Below, piece after piece: positions 1-11,200 of a stretch of DNA of 64,000 nt. Every line of letters begins with the position of its first letter. Position 1 is the stretch's first letter. The notes beneath the pieces were generated by a model. The model was not told the DNA's origin, did no database searches, and was given only the letters and a program-made list of their open reading frames with translations. This DNA comes from Paracyclopina nana (Eukaryota > Arthropoda > Copepoda > Cyclopoida > Cyclopettidae), in assembly GCA_019096065.1 (NCBI GenBank), contig JAGUCH010000002.1, positions 5,220,501 through 5,284,500 on the forward strand, in the 5' to 3' direction. Made by a program: the position numbers and the translations under genes.

Positions 1-1354
1 GAGCTGCTGCTGGCGCTGACTCGCTGATCTCAACTTTCGTAGCCATTTTGGTCAGTTACTTTTATGATGTTGAATTGAATACACTGAATGTGCAATTGAA
101 TTAGCATCCCAGAATCCGGTGGATTCTTTTATTCACTCTTTGAGCAAGTTATAGCTCCTCTTTGTTGGCAGCAAAGCAGGAGCTCTGGCCTCTACTTGAG
201 GACTGTCAAATGTTTAGTAGACAATTAGACTATGGAATGCGATGCATTTATTTCGAGGTTTTAGATAGATTAGTTACTTCTTGGAGCTTGGAGCCCTCCA
301 GGGCCAAGCGGGGTCTTCACCTTTTCCTCTCGGCCGCCGGCCTTTCCGCTCGTAGCACCGCTACTTTAGCCCGGAATTAACATCATATGGATTTGTGTGA
401 TCCATTTCGTTGGCAAAGAAACACGGAAATACGTCCTGATGGAAATATATGGAAAAAGCATCATTTCTTCCCACTTCACACCTATAATAAAAGTCACACC
501 TCGGCGTGATTCCGTGAAATCTAAATTCAAAATAACACAGACATGGAGCTAACTTCAGATGAAAAACACGGACAGAAAAAATACTTCTAATAGGGGCAGT
601 GCCAATGTAACCTGAATTGTTTTGCTTGTGACAAGCCTGTAGGTGTGCACTGACATTTTTAAAATGATAAAAAAGGTTGCCCATGCCCAGTGGTTGAGGA
701 TGCCGCTTTCACACTCATCCCATTGAAATTGTGAAATCGACATAACACCTTTTTCTGAAAGCAATAAGTTAAAAACAGGCTATTACAGCTCCTCATTCCG
801 CGAATTTCCGTGCCCAATTTAGGTGATTATCCTGAAATGGTGCCTTAATCTATCACAAATATTTTAATTGCATTCAGTTGCAAACAAAGGCTATGGCTGC
901 CTGAAAATAGCCAAGAATGGCTCTTCTACCATTTAAGTGAATTTTGACCAAAAGCTTGTATCAGGCTAGATGATCTATAGTGTATCAGGAATGCTTGTGG
1001 CTTACAGTCGGAACTGTTAAGTAATAAAATATAACATTGTAGTGGACAGCTCATAATTGAACAAATAGTTCATCAATGCTAGTTGACCCAAGTTTGCAAA
1101 ATCCTACTTTGGTGATTTTTGTTCAGCCTTTTCCGTGTAATTCCAGTTATAAGCTTATCTCTACTTTGTCTGCGTCCGTGTTATTTAAATTCTAATTTCA
1201 CGGAATCGAGAAGGTGTGATTTTAATTGGAGGGGTCAAATGAGGTCATTTCCGTATTTCTGTGTTTCTGTGCGTCCATAATTTGAGGGGACCCGATACAT
1301 TTTGATTCAGAAGAAACCAAACAGTTTGGCACTGAAATTGAAATAAACTTTGAG
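1..1354. other. Gene-free AT-rich stretch
   Basis: I see no supportable gene here. The short open frames on both strands lack recognisable domains, splice partners or coherent composition. The stretch leads into the inverted minisatellite that begins near 1355. Confidence 0.5.
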
Positions 1355-2520
1355 TGTTTACTTTTGGGATATACTAAAATACGCAACAAGTGCAATATGC
1401 GCAATATATGCAATATGCGCAACAAACTACTAGAATGCGCAACATGCGCAACTATTAGAATGCGCAACACGCGCAACTACTTAAGTGCGCAACATGTGCA
1501 ATAACCATGATTATTTTTTTAAAAAGACATACCTTCTTCATCCTTTAAACTTGTGAAATGCATTTTGCAGCTGGAATAAATTAATGGAATCAAAACTCTG
1601 ATACTTCACAGACTAAACATGTTTATTATTTTTTAAATATTTTATTACTTTTTATATTTTTTAAATAATAATGATATTTTTTAAAATAATTTAAAAATTG
1701 TAACAGCTCTTTACTTACATTTCTCTGTTGACTTCTTTAGCTTTACTCAAAATTCAAAATGATTAGGACATAAACATAAAAGTCAGCTACTTATTCTCAT
1801 TTTGCCAAATATATTTTTTTAGTACAATTAAGACTATTACAAAAAAGTCCTTGGATCGACTACTATGACTTAGCAGGACCTGGGTCGATTAGAACGAACT
1901 GTGCTTGGATAGACTGACAGAACAGACTGTCCCTCATCGAAAAACGGATCGTACTTGAATTGACAGCTAGAACGTACAGTACAATGTTAGAATTCAACAA
2001 AAACTGTTGTTCTATCCAAGGACTGTTTGTTCTCATAATCGATCCAAGGACGATTCGTCTTGTCGATCCAAGTACAGTTCGTTTTTCTTGTCTAACCAAA
2101 TACATGTCAGTACTGGTCTATCCAAGGACTGTGTGTTCTGACAGTTGATCCATGGATGATCCGTCTCGTCGATCTGGGGACTGTCCGTAGTAGTAGTCGA
2201 TCCATGGATGATATGTTTTGTCGATGCAAGGCCGGTTCGTCATAGTCTATCCACGGACGATCCGTTGTCGATCCAAAGGTAGGAGTCCGAAATACCGCAA
2301 TTAAGTTCCACAAAGGCTATTAGTAAATGACAATAATTAGAAAATTAAACCAGTTGCTTTCAAAAAAATCTTTAACAGAAATCGCGCAGTTGCGCATTTT
2401 AGTAGTTGCGCATTTTAGTAGTTGCGCATGTTTCGTATTTTAGTAGTTTGTTGCGCATATTGCGTATATTGCGCATATTGCGCATGTTGCCTATTTTTTA
2501 AGTATATCCCTTTACTTTTC
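1355..2520. repeat. Nested inverted minisatellite (foldback-like element)
   Basis: The outer arms are runs of a short unit around ATGCGCAAC on the left (about 1368-1502) and its reverse complement around GTTGCGCAT on the right (about 2386-2508). Both arms end outward in the same sequence, GGGATATACT preceded by TTTACTTTT-like sequence, in opposite orientation. Inside lies a second degenerate tandem repeat of roughly 30 bp built on a GTCGATCCAAGGAC core. Its copies at 1847-1940 are in reverse orientation and those at about 2010-2290 are forward, so the core is also an inverted pair; for example 1847-1869 mirrors 2239-2258. The symmetry centre is near 1960-2000. No protein is encoded. The structure resembles a foldback transposon or a very large palindromic satellite; its mobility is an inference. 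Confidence 0.75.
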
Positions 2521-2709
2521 AATAGTCTTAAAATTGACCGATTTTTAGTATTAGCATCAGCAGAAGTTTACTAGCTTTTGTGTAAGTCATAGCACAATTT
2601 TTCTCGTTTCGGTACAGCGTTCGGCGTGCATTATCGTAAGAAATTTGGGGGCTCATGAACGGGATATTAAATCACCGCATATATTATGGAAAAGTAGCAT
2701 CTTCACTAT

Positions 2710-5538
2710 TTAGGCGCATCTGCTAACGTTTCTCGTGAGCTTTGCTAAAATGTAATTGTTCACAAACGTGATGAACCAAAATATAACTTCAAATAAGCTT
2801 ATGATGCTCATTCCCGTGAAAAGGCTCAATGCTCCGCCTGTAAAAGAAAAGTAGTATTCCTCCACAGAATGCACATCAAGTACATGCATCATTGTTTACC
2901 TAGAGAGGAGAGTTTGTCTCCAAAAGTGACTCTCTTGTCCATCACGGTTCTGATGTAATGTGGAGCTTCAAACCTAACCTTGACAATTGCAATGTCGTTC
3001 TGCATCATTTGCCGGCATAAATCATAGATGAAATCCTTGCCGGATTTCGTCTCGTTCCTGGCCACCATTTGGTAAAACTTTCTGTACTTTCGTATCATGG
3101 CATTATATCCCCATTTGACTTTTTCGTTCAAGATCCTCAGGCCTACGTTGTTCTCCTTGGTGCAAAAGTCACTGGGCTCGATGAAGCTTTCCTTTTCGTT
3201 AATTTGAAACCTGATGTAATTGCAGTCGGGCGCGCAATTGCAGTCATCCATCTTTTGGGTGTTGCTCAAAAGCTGGCTGAAGCAGAAATTGCCGTACAAG
3301 TCGCAAATGACATGTTCAGTGCCCGCTGGCTCTGTAGGAAAGGGCATGTTCCAGGGAGTGCATTGGCAAACTTCGCGAGCATATTTGATGGTGCACTCAA
3401 ACTGACAAGCGCTCTGCGAGTAGAAGCTAAATAACTGCGTCACTTGCTCGTCGTTCTCGTGAGCGAATCTGCATTTCCTTTGGCTCACATCTAAACCCAT
3501 AAGGCTGTCCGTCGCTACCACTTCGATGGGCTGGATATCCATCGAAGTCACATATCCTGTCCTCACTACCTTGTTGGAGGATCTCATGTTGAAAAAGTTC
3601 TGGCTTCCCGATATCCCTACTGAAAAAGGAGCCATTGCCACATCGGGTCTCCAAAGGGAGTTTTTGTCGAGGTAAAATTTCAGCTCGTAATTTTCTCCGG
3701 ACCCAGCACCCGAATAAAGAGTTTTGTTGGGTTTCAAGTCAGTTTTGTAAGCCTTGACAAAAGCCTCTGAAAAAAAGCATTATGCATTGTAGTCCCATTA
3801 AAGATATTAATAGAAATAAGGTCACCCTGAAAGGAAGATTGGCGTAGTAGAGTATCCATTGGCTTGGCATTAAATGCATGGCAAACACCAAAATCTGTGA
3901 GAACTGGGCCAAAAAGAGAGCAGCCTAAATTACGGGGATTCTGAGCGTCATCAAAATATTCGCACTGGGGCAAAATTGTGGTCATGTCGTATTGCTTCGA
4001 ACTCGCGTAATAGCCAATACCAATCTTGTTCGAGGGGTACTTAAAATGTTGCTCCAAATTTGTGTGCTGCGTTCGAAAATCGCCAATGTCAAAGTCTCTT
4101 TGGCCTCTCCTAGTTGCAAATCTCATTATCTTCAAGGCAGCCTCTATGGTCAGATTTTTGCTCCATGCAGTAGAGCAAGATTCATTCGCTCCATTCTCAA
4201 AATCAATCTTTTTGTCCTGAAGCCTGTCTTTCCAGACTCTTTGGCACTTATTGAATCTGTAAGACGTGTCCATTTTGGAACCATTATGACTGCATTGAGT
4301 GAAGAAGAAAGCATCAGTAGCGTATGGCGATCTGAAGCGAGCCTCATCAAGCGATGCTAAAATGGCTGGTACTTCAAAAAGGGATACGTCGATGCCCAAA
4401 CTTTTGCTCAAATTTGCAAGGTAGGTGTGAAAAAATAAGTCCTGCTTCCCAAGAAGACTTCCACAGCTGGAGGCATCCACGTCTCGAATGGGGGCATTGT
4501 TATGAAATGTTTTGGCAGAAGTTAAATTGATGAAGTTCGACATGAGGTGGCCAAATGGAATGTTGGGTGGCATCATAAACTCCATCAAATTAACGTATCG
4601 TTTCACAAATGAATCTCGAAGGCCAACGCAGGCGGGTGTGCTGCACACTACCGAGACGTTATCCAGCAATTTCAGAACGATTGTACCAATCGAGGCCTTC
4701 CCTATGTTTGTATAGGCCATGGCCTTGAACTCGTCGAAAGTAAGCCGCTTGGTCAAGAGCAGGTTCGTGAATCCATTTAAATTATTGAAACCAACGCCTA
4801 CATTGAAAACGCATTTTTTTCGATAATGACCTTTCTTTCGTATCATATGCAGTCTAATTCAGAGAATTGTTTTTAGTTAACAGAACCTAGGCAATTCCAA
4901 GATGATCTATGCTGGGCAATTCTGTGAATCAGGCTGCAAAGCAATGAATTGTCACCTAAACCCGCTGAGAATAAATCAAGGGAGTAGTTGTCATATGACA
5001 CCAATTGGCCTAACTTTTCCGCTATTTCTTGGAATTGGACCAAAAAATCGGCTCTCAGGTCCTCGGTGTTCTCGCAGAGAGGATATAAGGCTTCATAATA
5101 TGTTTGATTGCTGCACTCGAACGATAGAAAGTTGAGAACTTTTTCTAAGTACGACCATTGATCGACGCCCGAGTAAAGGCCAGGGCAAACTGTAACAGTA
5201 GGGAATTGCAGCATGCTCACCGGGGCAGCAATTGAGTCAAGAGTAGTGATGACTGGATTTTGACTCCAATAATGCATTTCGTGCGAGTACAGCACCCCGC
5301 AGCTTAGAAACCCAACAAAAATGACCATACCCTAAAAAGAAAAATTGAAAAGATAAATACAGCTCATCAATTTCAGAAGCCCTGAAAAAACAGCGCTATC
5401 ATCTAGAGACATATGGTAGTCTCGGCTGTAATCTGTGAGTACCCAAAGGATTCTTTGGAGGATTGAATGATCAGAGTGCACGTAGCTACATCCATGAATC
5501 GTGGTTGAAGACAGAAAGTTGTTGAGTACTTGATGCAT
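2710..5538 (-). CDS. DEG/ENaC (pickpocket-type) sodium channel subunit
   Basis: Amiloride-sensitive-type cation channel subunit of the plasma membrane; the family forms trimers gated by ligands, protons or mechanical force. Five exons join in phase: 5538-5443, 5331-4887, 4797-3826, 3766-2900 and 2837-2710, giving 835 aa. The N-terminus has the family STTIHG motif (residues 11-16). TM1 follows at about 32-52, then the post-TM1 FPTVTVC motif. The extracellular part is long and includes the cysteine-rich CQFECTIKYAREVCQCTPW region. The last exon holds TM2 with GGALSLFTGMSIISLFE, including the G-x-S selectivity filter. At 835 aa it is longer than many insect pickpockets, because of a large divergent finger region. 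Introns are 59-111 bp. TVP23 lies 222 bp upstream on the same strand. The family is certain; orthology to a particular ppk is not. Confidence 0.93.
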
Positions 5539-5760
5539 TGCGATGAATTTTGAAACTGACGACTATTCCAATTTAAAGGAAGGCCACTGTTATCAAGATT
5601 TTCGTTAGAGTTTCTTTTATGTTAAATCAACTTAGGGTTGACATGTTTACTTTATTGCTGGCTTATTTCGTTTTTCAATGTTGATTCACCTGCTTGCAAA
5701 TTGGAAACAGGGCACTTTATTGAAATTGTTCCTATCACAGACTTTTTACAGCTTGTTCAC

Positions 5761-6434
5761 TCAAATGACATCGTTCGGCGTCGTGGCTGATGTTGCCTTT
5801 TTTGCAAAAGCACTCATCAAATTGGAGAACATTTGACGCTGCATATAAGTATTGGCCAAGTTGGTCATGCTTTGAGTCGACCCTAGCCTACATCGTAGGT
5901 ATCCAAGGAGATTCGACATGCTCATGGTGAGCCCAATGATGACCAAAATCATCCACTGAAATTTGAAGCCGAATAGGGCTGTTAGGAAAAAAACGATCCA
6001 CATGGCAGGAGCGACGACAAGGCCTATCCAGAAAAGGCGAGCGTCTGCCATGCCACCAAAGTTGGTAGCCAGAGTGTCCAACGTGGCAGTCCCATCTCGA
6101 GATTCAAAAACCCACTCGGAGTCACCCTTCTCATTGATGTAATTCCACCATCTGAGACCAACCTGAGAGAGAATGCGAGTTAGGCAGAGTGCCCCGAAAT
6201 AGCCGAGGAAAAAGCACTTACCATGATCCTGCCAGACACATTTTTGACGGTCCAGAAGTCCAGTGACAACAGCAGAATGACTGACACAAACACTCCCATG
6301 AAAGAGGCCGAAAAGGTGGTGCCAAAGAGGTAGATGACTAAAGCAGAGATCCGGAAGAAGAAGTGGAAGAAGGCCACCCACGGCCTTCTGAGCGTTTTCC
6401 GCTGCTCAATCCCGAAATCAGAGTCGAACTCCAT
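5761..6434 (-). CDS. TVP23: Golgi membrane protein TVP23 homologue
   Basis: Small multi-spanning Golgi/trans-Golgi protein (FAM18 family) implicated in vesicle traffic. Two exons, 6434-6222 and 6162-5761, give 204 aa, the usual family length. The hallmark LDFWTVKNVSGRIM is followed across the splice by VGLRWWNYINEKG and WVFESRDG. Four hydrophobic segments are visible: two in the first exon and two after the conserved WVFESRDG block. The donor GTAAGT and acceptor TCTCTCAG are clean, and the phase-0 junction falls between IM and VG exactly within the conserved block. It starts at the first ATG of the frame. Nothing is unusual about the gene. Confidence 0.95.
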
Positions 6435-7754
6435 AGCGTAGTGGTCAGAATGACATTTGTTTCAAAACAACAGACCTGAGCTTGCGCTGGGTTCAGCTGC
6501 AGCTGTTCCGACTGCCGAGAGCCCGAAGCTCGAGAGCTGAAGAGGCTAGTCAGCTAGCTGCAGAGAAATTGGCCTGTCCAGATTTCCTTTTCGTTTATCG
6601 CCTTTTTTTGGCGAAAAAATCACCTATTCTTAGCCGGCGAGAGCTTATAAGGGAAGCGTTCACAAAGTATTCCATTATGAGGCTAGTGACGCAGATAGCT
6701 TATTGAAAATCTTATGTACCATCTTATGGTCATTTTGCGGTTGCTTCCTTCCTAAACGTTTTTAGTTTTTGTTTTAATCTATGAAACCTTAGTTTCTGAG
6801 CAATAAACTGCAAGTACTACATCTGAAAATGAAATCTTATTAACATTATGAGTATGATGAGTATTTTTTGTTTCTTTCATAATATTGCGTCATCAACCTA
6901 AGGGGCGCTTATTTAGCTATTTAATGAGTTAGCCTAAAAAACTCCGAGTATATACGTATATCATGATAATAATAAAAGTTGTTCCAAACGCCACCTAATT
7001 ATAATAACTAGGTAAAGACGTAAATATTTAAAATAATAGATAATAAAAGTAGCTTGGCAAAATGTAGAATTATAAAAAAAATCATTTTCAGCTACATAAA
7101 ATGAATTTAGTAACATAAAAACTCAACTCTAGATTAACAATAATTTTTGAAAAAATCCAAAAAACGTTTGTTACGGAACCCAATATGCTCTCAAAATCTT
7201 AAATATACATATGGCTATGATAGTAGGGGTCCAAAGTTTTACAACCTTAGGATTTCCCAAAAATGTAATCTTGAATAAAGTAATTCTTACTTGAAAAAGA
7301 GAACATGCAAGCAAATGTTTAATAAACACTAAAAACCTAATTTAGCCTGAAAAGATAATGACATTATAATAATAAAAAAATGTTTCAATTTCCTATTGGC
7401 TTTTTTGAGTTCTACTCATTTGAGTTACTAGTGATGGAGCGAGTCGAAAAAATTGGTTCCGAGCGAGATCCGAATTCAAGTTGGCTTGATCGAGTTTTTT
7501 GAATACTTCCGAGCTAATTTGAGTTTTCAGAAAATTACGAAATAAAGTCGATTTTATCAATACTTGAGTTCATTCAACCGGTCAAATAAAAAATTCGAGT
7601 TCGCTGCAACTTTCAAGCGAGTTTGAGTTGGACGCTCATATGATTTTAAATAAAATTGTTTGAGTTTCAGATTATTAGATTCAAAAAACATTGTTTGATT
7701 TTATAAAAAATTGTTCGATTTCAAATAACATTATTCTACTTTAAATAATTCTGT
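6435..7754. other. Intergenic AT-rich stretch
   Basis: No gene is seen. A degenerate run of CGAGTT/GAGTTT-like words lies at about 7430-7640, and the rest is AT-rich. It precedes the hairpin repeat at 7755. Confidence 0.5.
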
Positions 7755-8022
7755 GTGCTTATTTCGCTGAAGAGAGCTTCAAACACCCCTCATAAAATCA
7801 ATAGGGGTAACTTTTTTATTTCATAAGCAAATCGCTGGAATGGTCAGGAAAGGAGATATGGAGTGCCAAACTTTATATTAAATTGTGACAAATGTTCTGC
7901 TGCTTGAAAAATTGTCCCTCTGTATCTCTTTTCCTGGTCATCCTAGCAACTTCCTTATGAAATAAAAAAGTTAGCCCTTTTGATTTTATGGGGAGTGTTT
8001 GAAGCTCAGCGAAAAAAAGCAC
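7755..8022. repeat. Inverted repeat with about 108-bp arms (MITE-like)
   Basis: The left arm (about 7755-7863) and right arm (about 7917-8022) are imperfect reverse complements around a loop of about 53 bp. Shared blocks include GTGCTT..TTTCGCTGA, GAGCTTCAAACAC, CATAAAATCAA, CTAACTTTTTTATTTCATAAG and GG(T/A)CAGGAAA. No coding potential is visible. The size and shape fit a miniature inverted-repeat transposable element or a hairpin RNA source; I could not identify target-site duplications. Confidence 0.75.
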
Positions 8023-8292
8023 GCCGAAGAGAGCTAGAGGTTTTTTCAGATTTTATCTTATGAGGAGGGATAGGCCAGGATTTTAAAACTACCACCAAAC
8101 GAACCCTTGGGACATAAGCTTTCAGAAAATATATAGGTTTAGGGGTGGTTGATGAAGTCTATTTAGTTTTTCTCTCAAGTCAATGAGATTGGTAAAAGAA
8201 TTACAAATTAATCTATAATAATAGCCTATATTTCAGTTCACAAGAATCATGATTAAAAAAACAGAGCTCAGATTAGATATATTTCTAATGGC

Positions 8293-11200
8293 TCAATCAA
8301 GTTCAACAATTGGAGTAGGAGGCGTGCTTAACCTTATGGCTGAATTGCCGATGGACACGATTGGAGGGGAATTGCTAGCTTGCAAAATGATATCTTGATT
8401 ACTTGTGATGTTATGAATAGAAATGCAACTGCCATCTTCAGGGTTCTCGGGCAGCGATACGCAAAACTCTTGCGTTTCATGATGCTCTGAATTGGTTGGG
8501 TACATATGATTTGGATCATAGGGCTCTAGTCTCTGAACGGACTTCTTCATACCCATCCTGCGGGCCTTGTTGGGATTGTACTTGTAGTTGGGAAACTGCA
8601 TTTGATGCAAATTCTTGAGCCTTTCTGCCTCGGCATAATAGACTCTCTGTTCATGCTGCTCCAACGATTTCCATTTTTCCGCCAGCATTTTGGACACAGT
8701 GGCACCATCAAGCCTAAAAACCGATCATAAAAAACCAACCCTTAAAAACATGCGCCTTTTCTTACCCTTTGGAAATGAGCTCTTTTCGGTAAGTTTTTGC
8801 CCAAAGCATGAAGGCATTCATTGGCCTCAAAACCTTTCCGTCTTTTTTCACTGTCTTCAGTCCGGTGATGTCTGTGTAAGGAGTAATGGCGGCATCTGCA
8901 TTAGCAGCATCTTTGGCGTTAGACCTCCTTTCCCTTGTTTTCACAACCGGTTGATGTGGCATGATTGATTGCAGCTCCTATTGCACAAATTCAGATGAAA
9001 AGTAATGGCTATTAATAGGCAACTATTTCTTACCGCTCGAGCGTTCTTGATTTCACTCTCATTGGGGAACAATTTCGATTTCGAGTCAATTGTGACAATG
9101 TTGCAGGCATCATCACGCAAATTAGCTTCAGTTGCAGCCTTGGCGTCCTTGATTTTCTTGAGACCCTCTTTTAAGGCCAACACAGCTGACTTTTTGTCAC
9201 TCGGGTTTTGCAGCCAGTTGAGCTTGGCAGAGAAATCTTTGAAGAGTTCTGACCTTTTGAGCATGAGCTCCTTCCTCATTTGCGTGTACTCTTCATCCAT
9301 CTTTTGCTGTCTCAGACACTCATCTTTGGCTCTGGATAAAATCTGCACACACGATGCCACTCTTCTCAGTCCATTAGAGGACAAGATCTGATTGAGCTTG
9401 TGGTACAGCTTCCGCATGTCACTGTGATGTCTTCGGTCAAAGACAATGGCCACACCTTTTTTCCCATTGTGTTCAATGCTGTGGCACACAAACCTCCTGC
9501 CATTGATGATCCTCTCTTTAGGGGTGTTTTCAGGAATGGGGAAAGTGGGCGATGGAGGAGGGTTATAAGCAGCCACGTTGTGGTCCACCAAGTCGGACAA
9601 AGGCTTGATGGATAGGGGCACCAATGGTTTTTCTAGCGTCTCTTCACCATCCAACTGAGCCTGCTCAAAACTTTTCATTTCAGGGTCTGCCATGCCTTCA
9701 TTCTCCTTCTTATCGCGCTTCTCCTCAAAATAAGTTTCAAGCCATAACTTGGCTGCATTCAGATTTGCGCACTTTACTTCGTGATCCCGATAAACAGGGT
9801 GCATGAAGGATACCAAACCAGCACCCGCAACAAACACGCGAGCTCTTCCATATAAAGGTACCTCAATCCACAGCAACCTTGAGTCTTGGCCTTTCTCGTA
9901 AAAGTCAGACCTTTTGGGGTCGGGATTGTAGACCACTCGACCGTGAGGATTATTGGATAAATTAAGGTACTGAGGCTTGACTCTCCTCGGATGCAAATCA
10001 ACTGCACTGTTAACGACCGCAGCAGTGGGCTCCGCAACTTCTGCCAATTCGTCCGTTTTGGTTACAACTTGAGGAACTTGACCCATGACGGCAGTTTGCT
10101 TGATAAGTCCACGGTCAACCTTCGGAGGCTGGATTGGCTCCAAGCAGGTTACTTCATCATCCAAACATGTTATGTCATCATCATCCTCTGGGTCGGCGTC
10201 AGTCTTTTTAGCAGTGAATGGCCCAACAAACACGTGGGTTTGGAGTCCTGGCACAGCATACACCCCGAAATTTTCAACCTCACCCGGTACCTTCAAAATC
10301 ATAAGATGTATGATTTTTATGCAATTTTACCGTATGTATATCGTAAAAATTACCTGAATGGGGATTCTGACTGTGGTTTTTTCTTGCTTAGCCAACACTG
10401 CTGCTTGGTGCAAAACTTCCACTTTTAGAGATAAATTGGAGTCAGGACACTTGACTGAGGGCACCTTTTCATCCACGCGAATCGTACACCAATATTGGTT
10501 CTTTTCGGTCAATGGTAACTTGACTTGAATTGTGGGTTGGTTCAGTCTTGTCATTGACACCATATTCTCTCCTCGAGGCAGCTTCTGGACGCTTGCGGTG
10601 ACATCAACGATGCAGTCACTGCCACGTCTAGCGGCTGCGGCTGCTGGTGTCTCTCTTTCAGAAGGATAAAAGACCTTGGAAAATCCTGTGGCTCCACTGG
10701 CCTTTGGAGTCTCAATGCCGACAGTTTTACCCGGATCCTTCAAAGCGAACCCTGTCACTTCCCAAGCAAGCCCATTATACACAAGCACTAAATGGCTCGC
10801 CTTGGGCCCCAAGTTTTCTGGCAAGTTTTTGAGCTTGTCAAACATAGGGTGGGAGTGGTCAGCAAAATTGAGATCTTTGTGGATGTTGACTGCCTCAGCA
10901 ACGTATGGAATGAGGCTTTTTTCAGCAAGGAACAACACGAGCTGCTTCGACCTCGTAAATGCCCATACCACTACTTGACCGTACTTCACCATGTTACGCA
11001 AAATGGTCCAATGAACAAACATCATGGACCCTTTGGGTCGAATGTTGAGCTTGAAGTCTCTGAATGAGTCAACAGTGAGTGTCACGGGTGCCGGGTCAAT
11101 CACGTTGTTGATGCTAGTCAGGCTGGCCACGCTAGTGATTTTGCCAAAGTTGGTATACTCCTCTTTGTCGTGCTTTTTGCTCTTCGTAACCACGACCTTG

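Noticed and set aside
3069-3434. Plus-strand open frames over the DEG/ENaC exons
   Set aside because: Antisense shadows of a well-supported channel gene.
8547-8738. Alternative frame through the HMG-box exon
   Set aside because: The phase-2 junction AAAGG|G gives the HMG frame with a complete box; the other frame lacks a domain.
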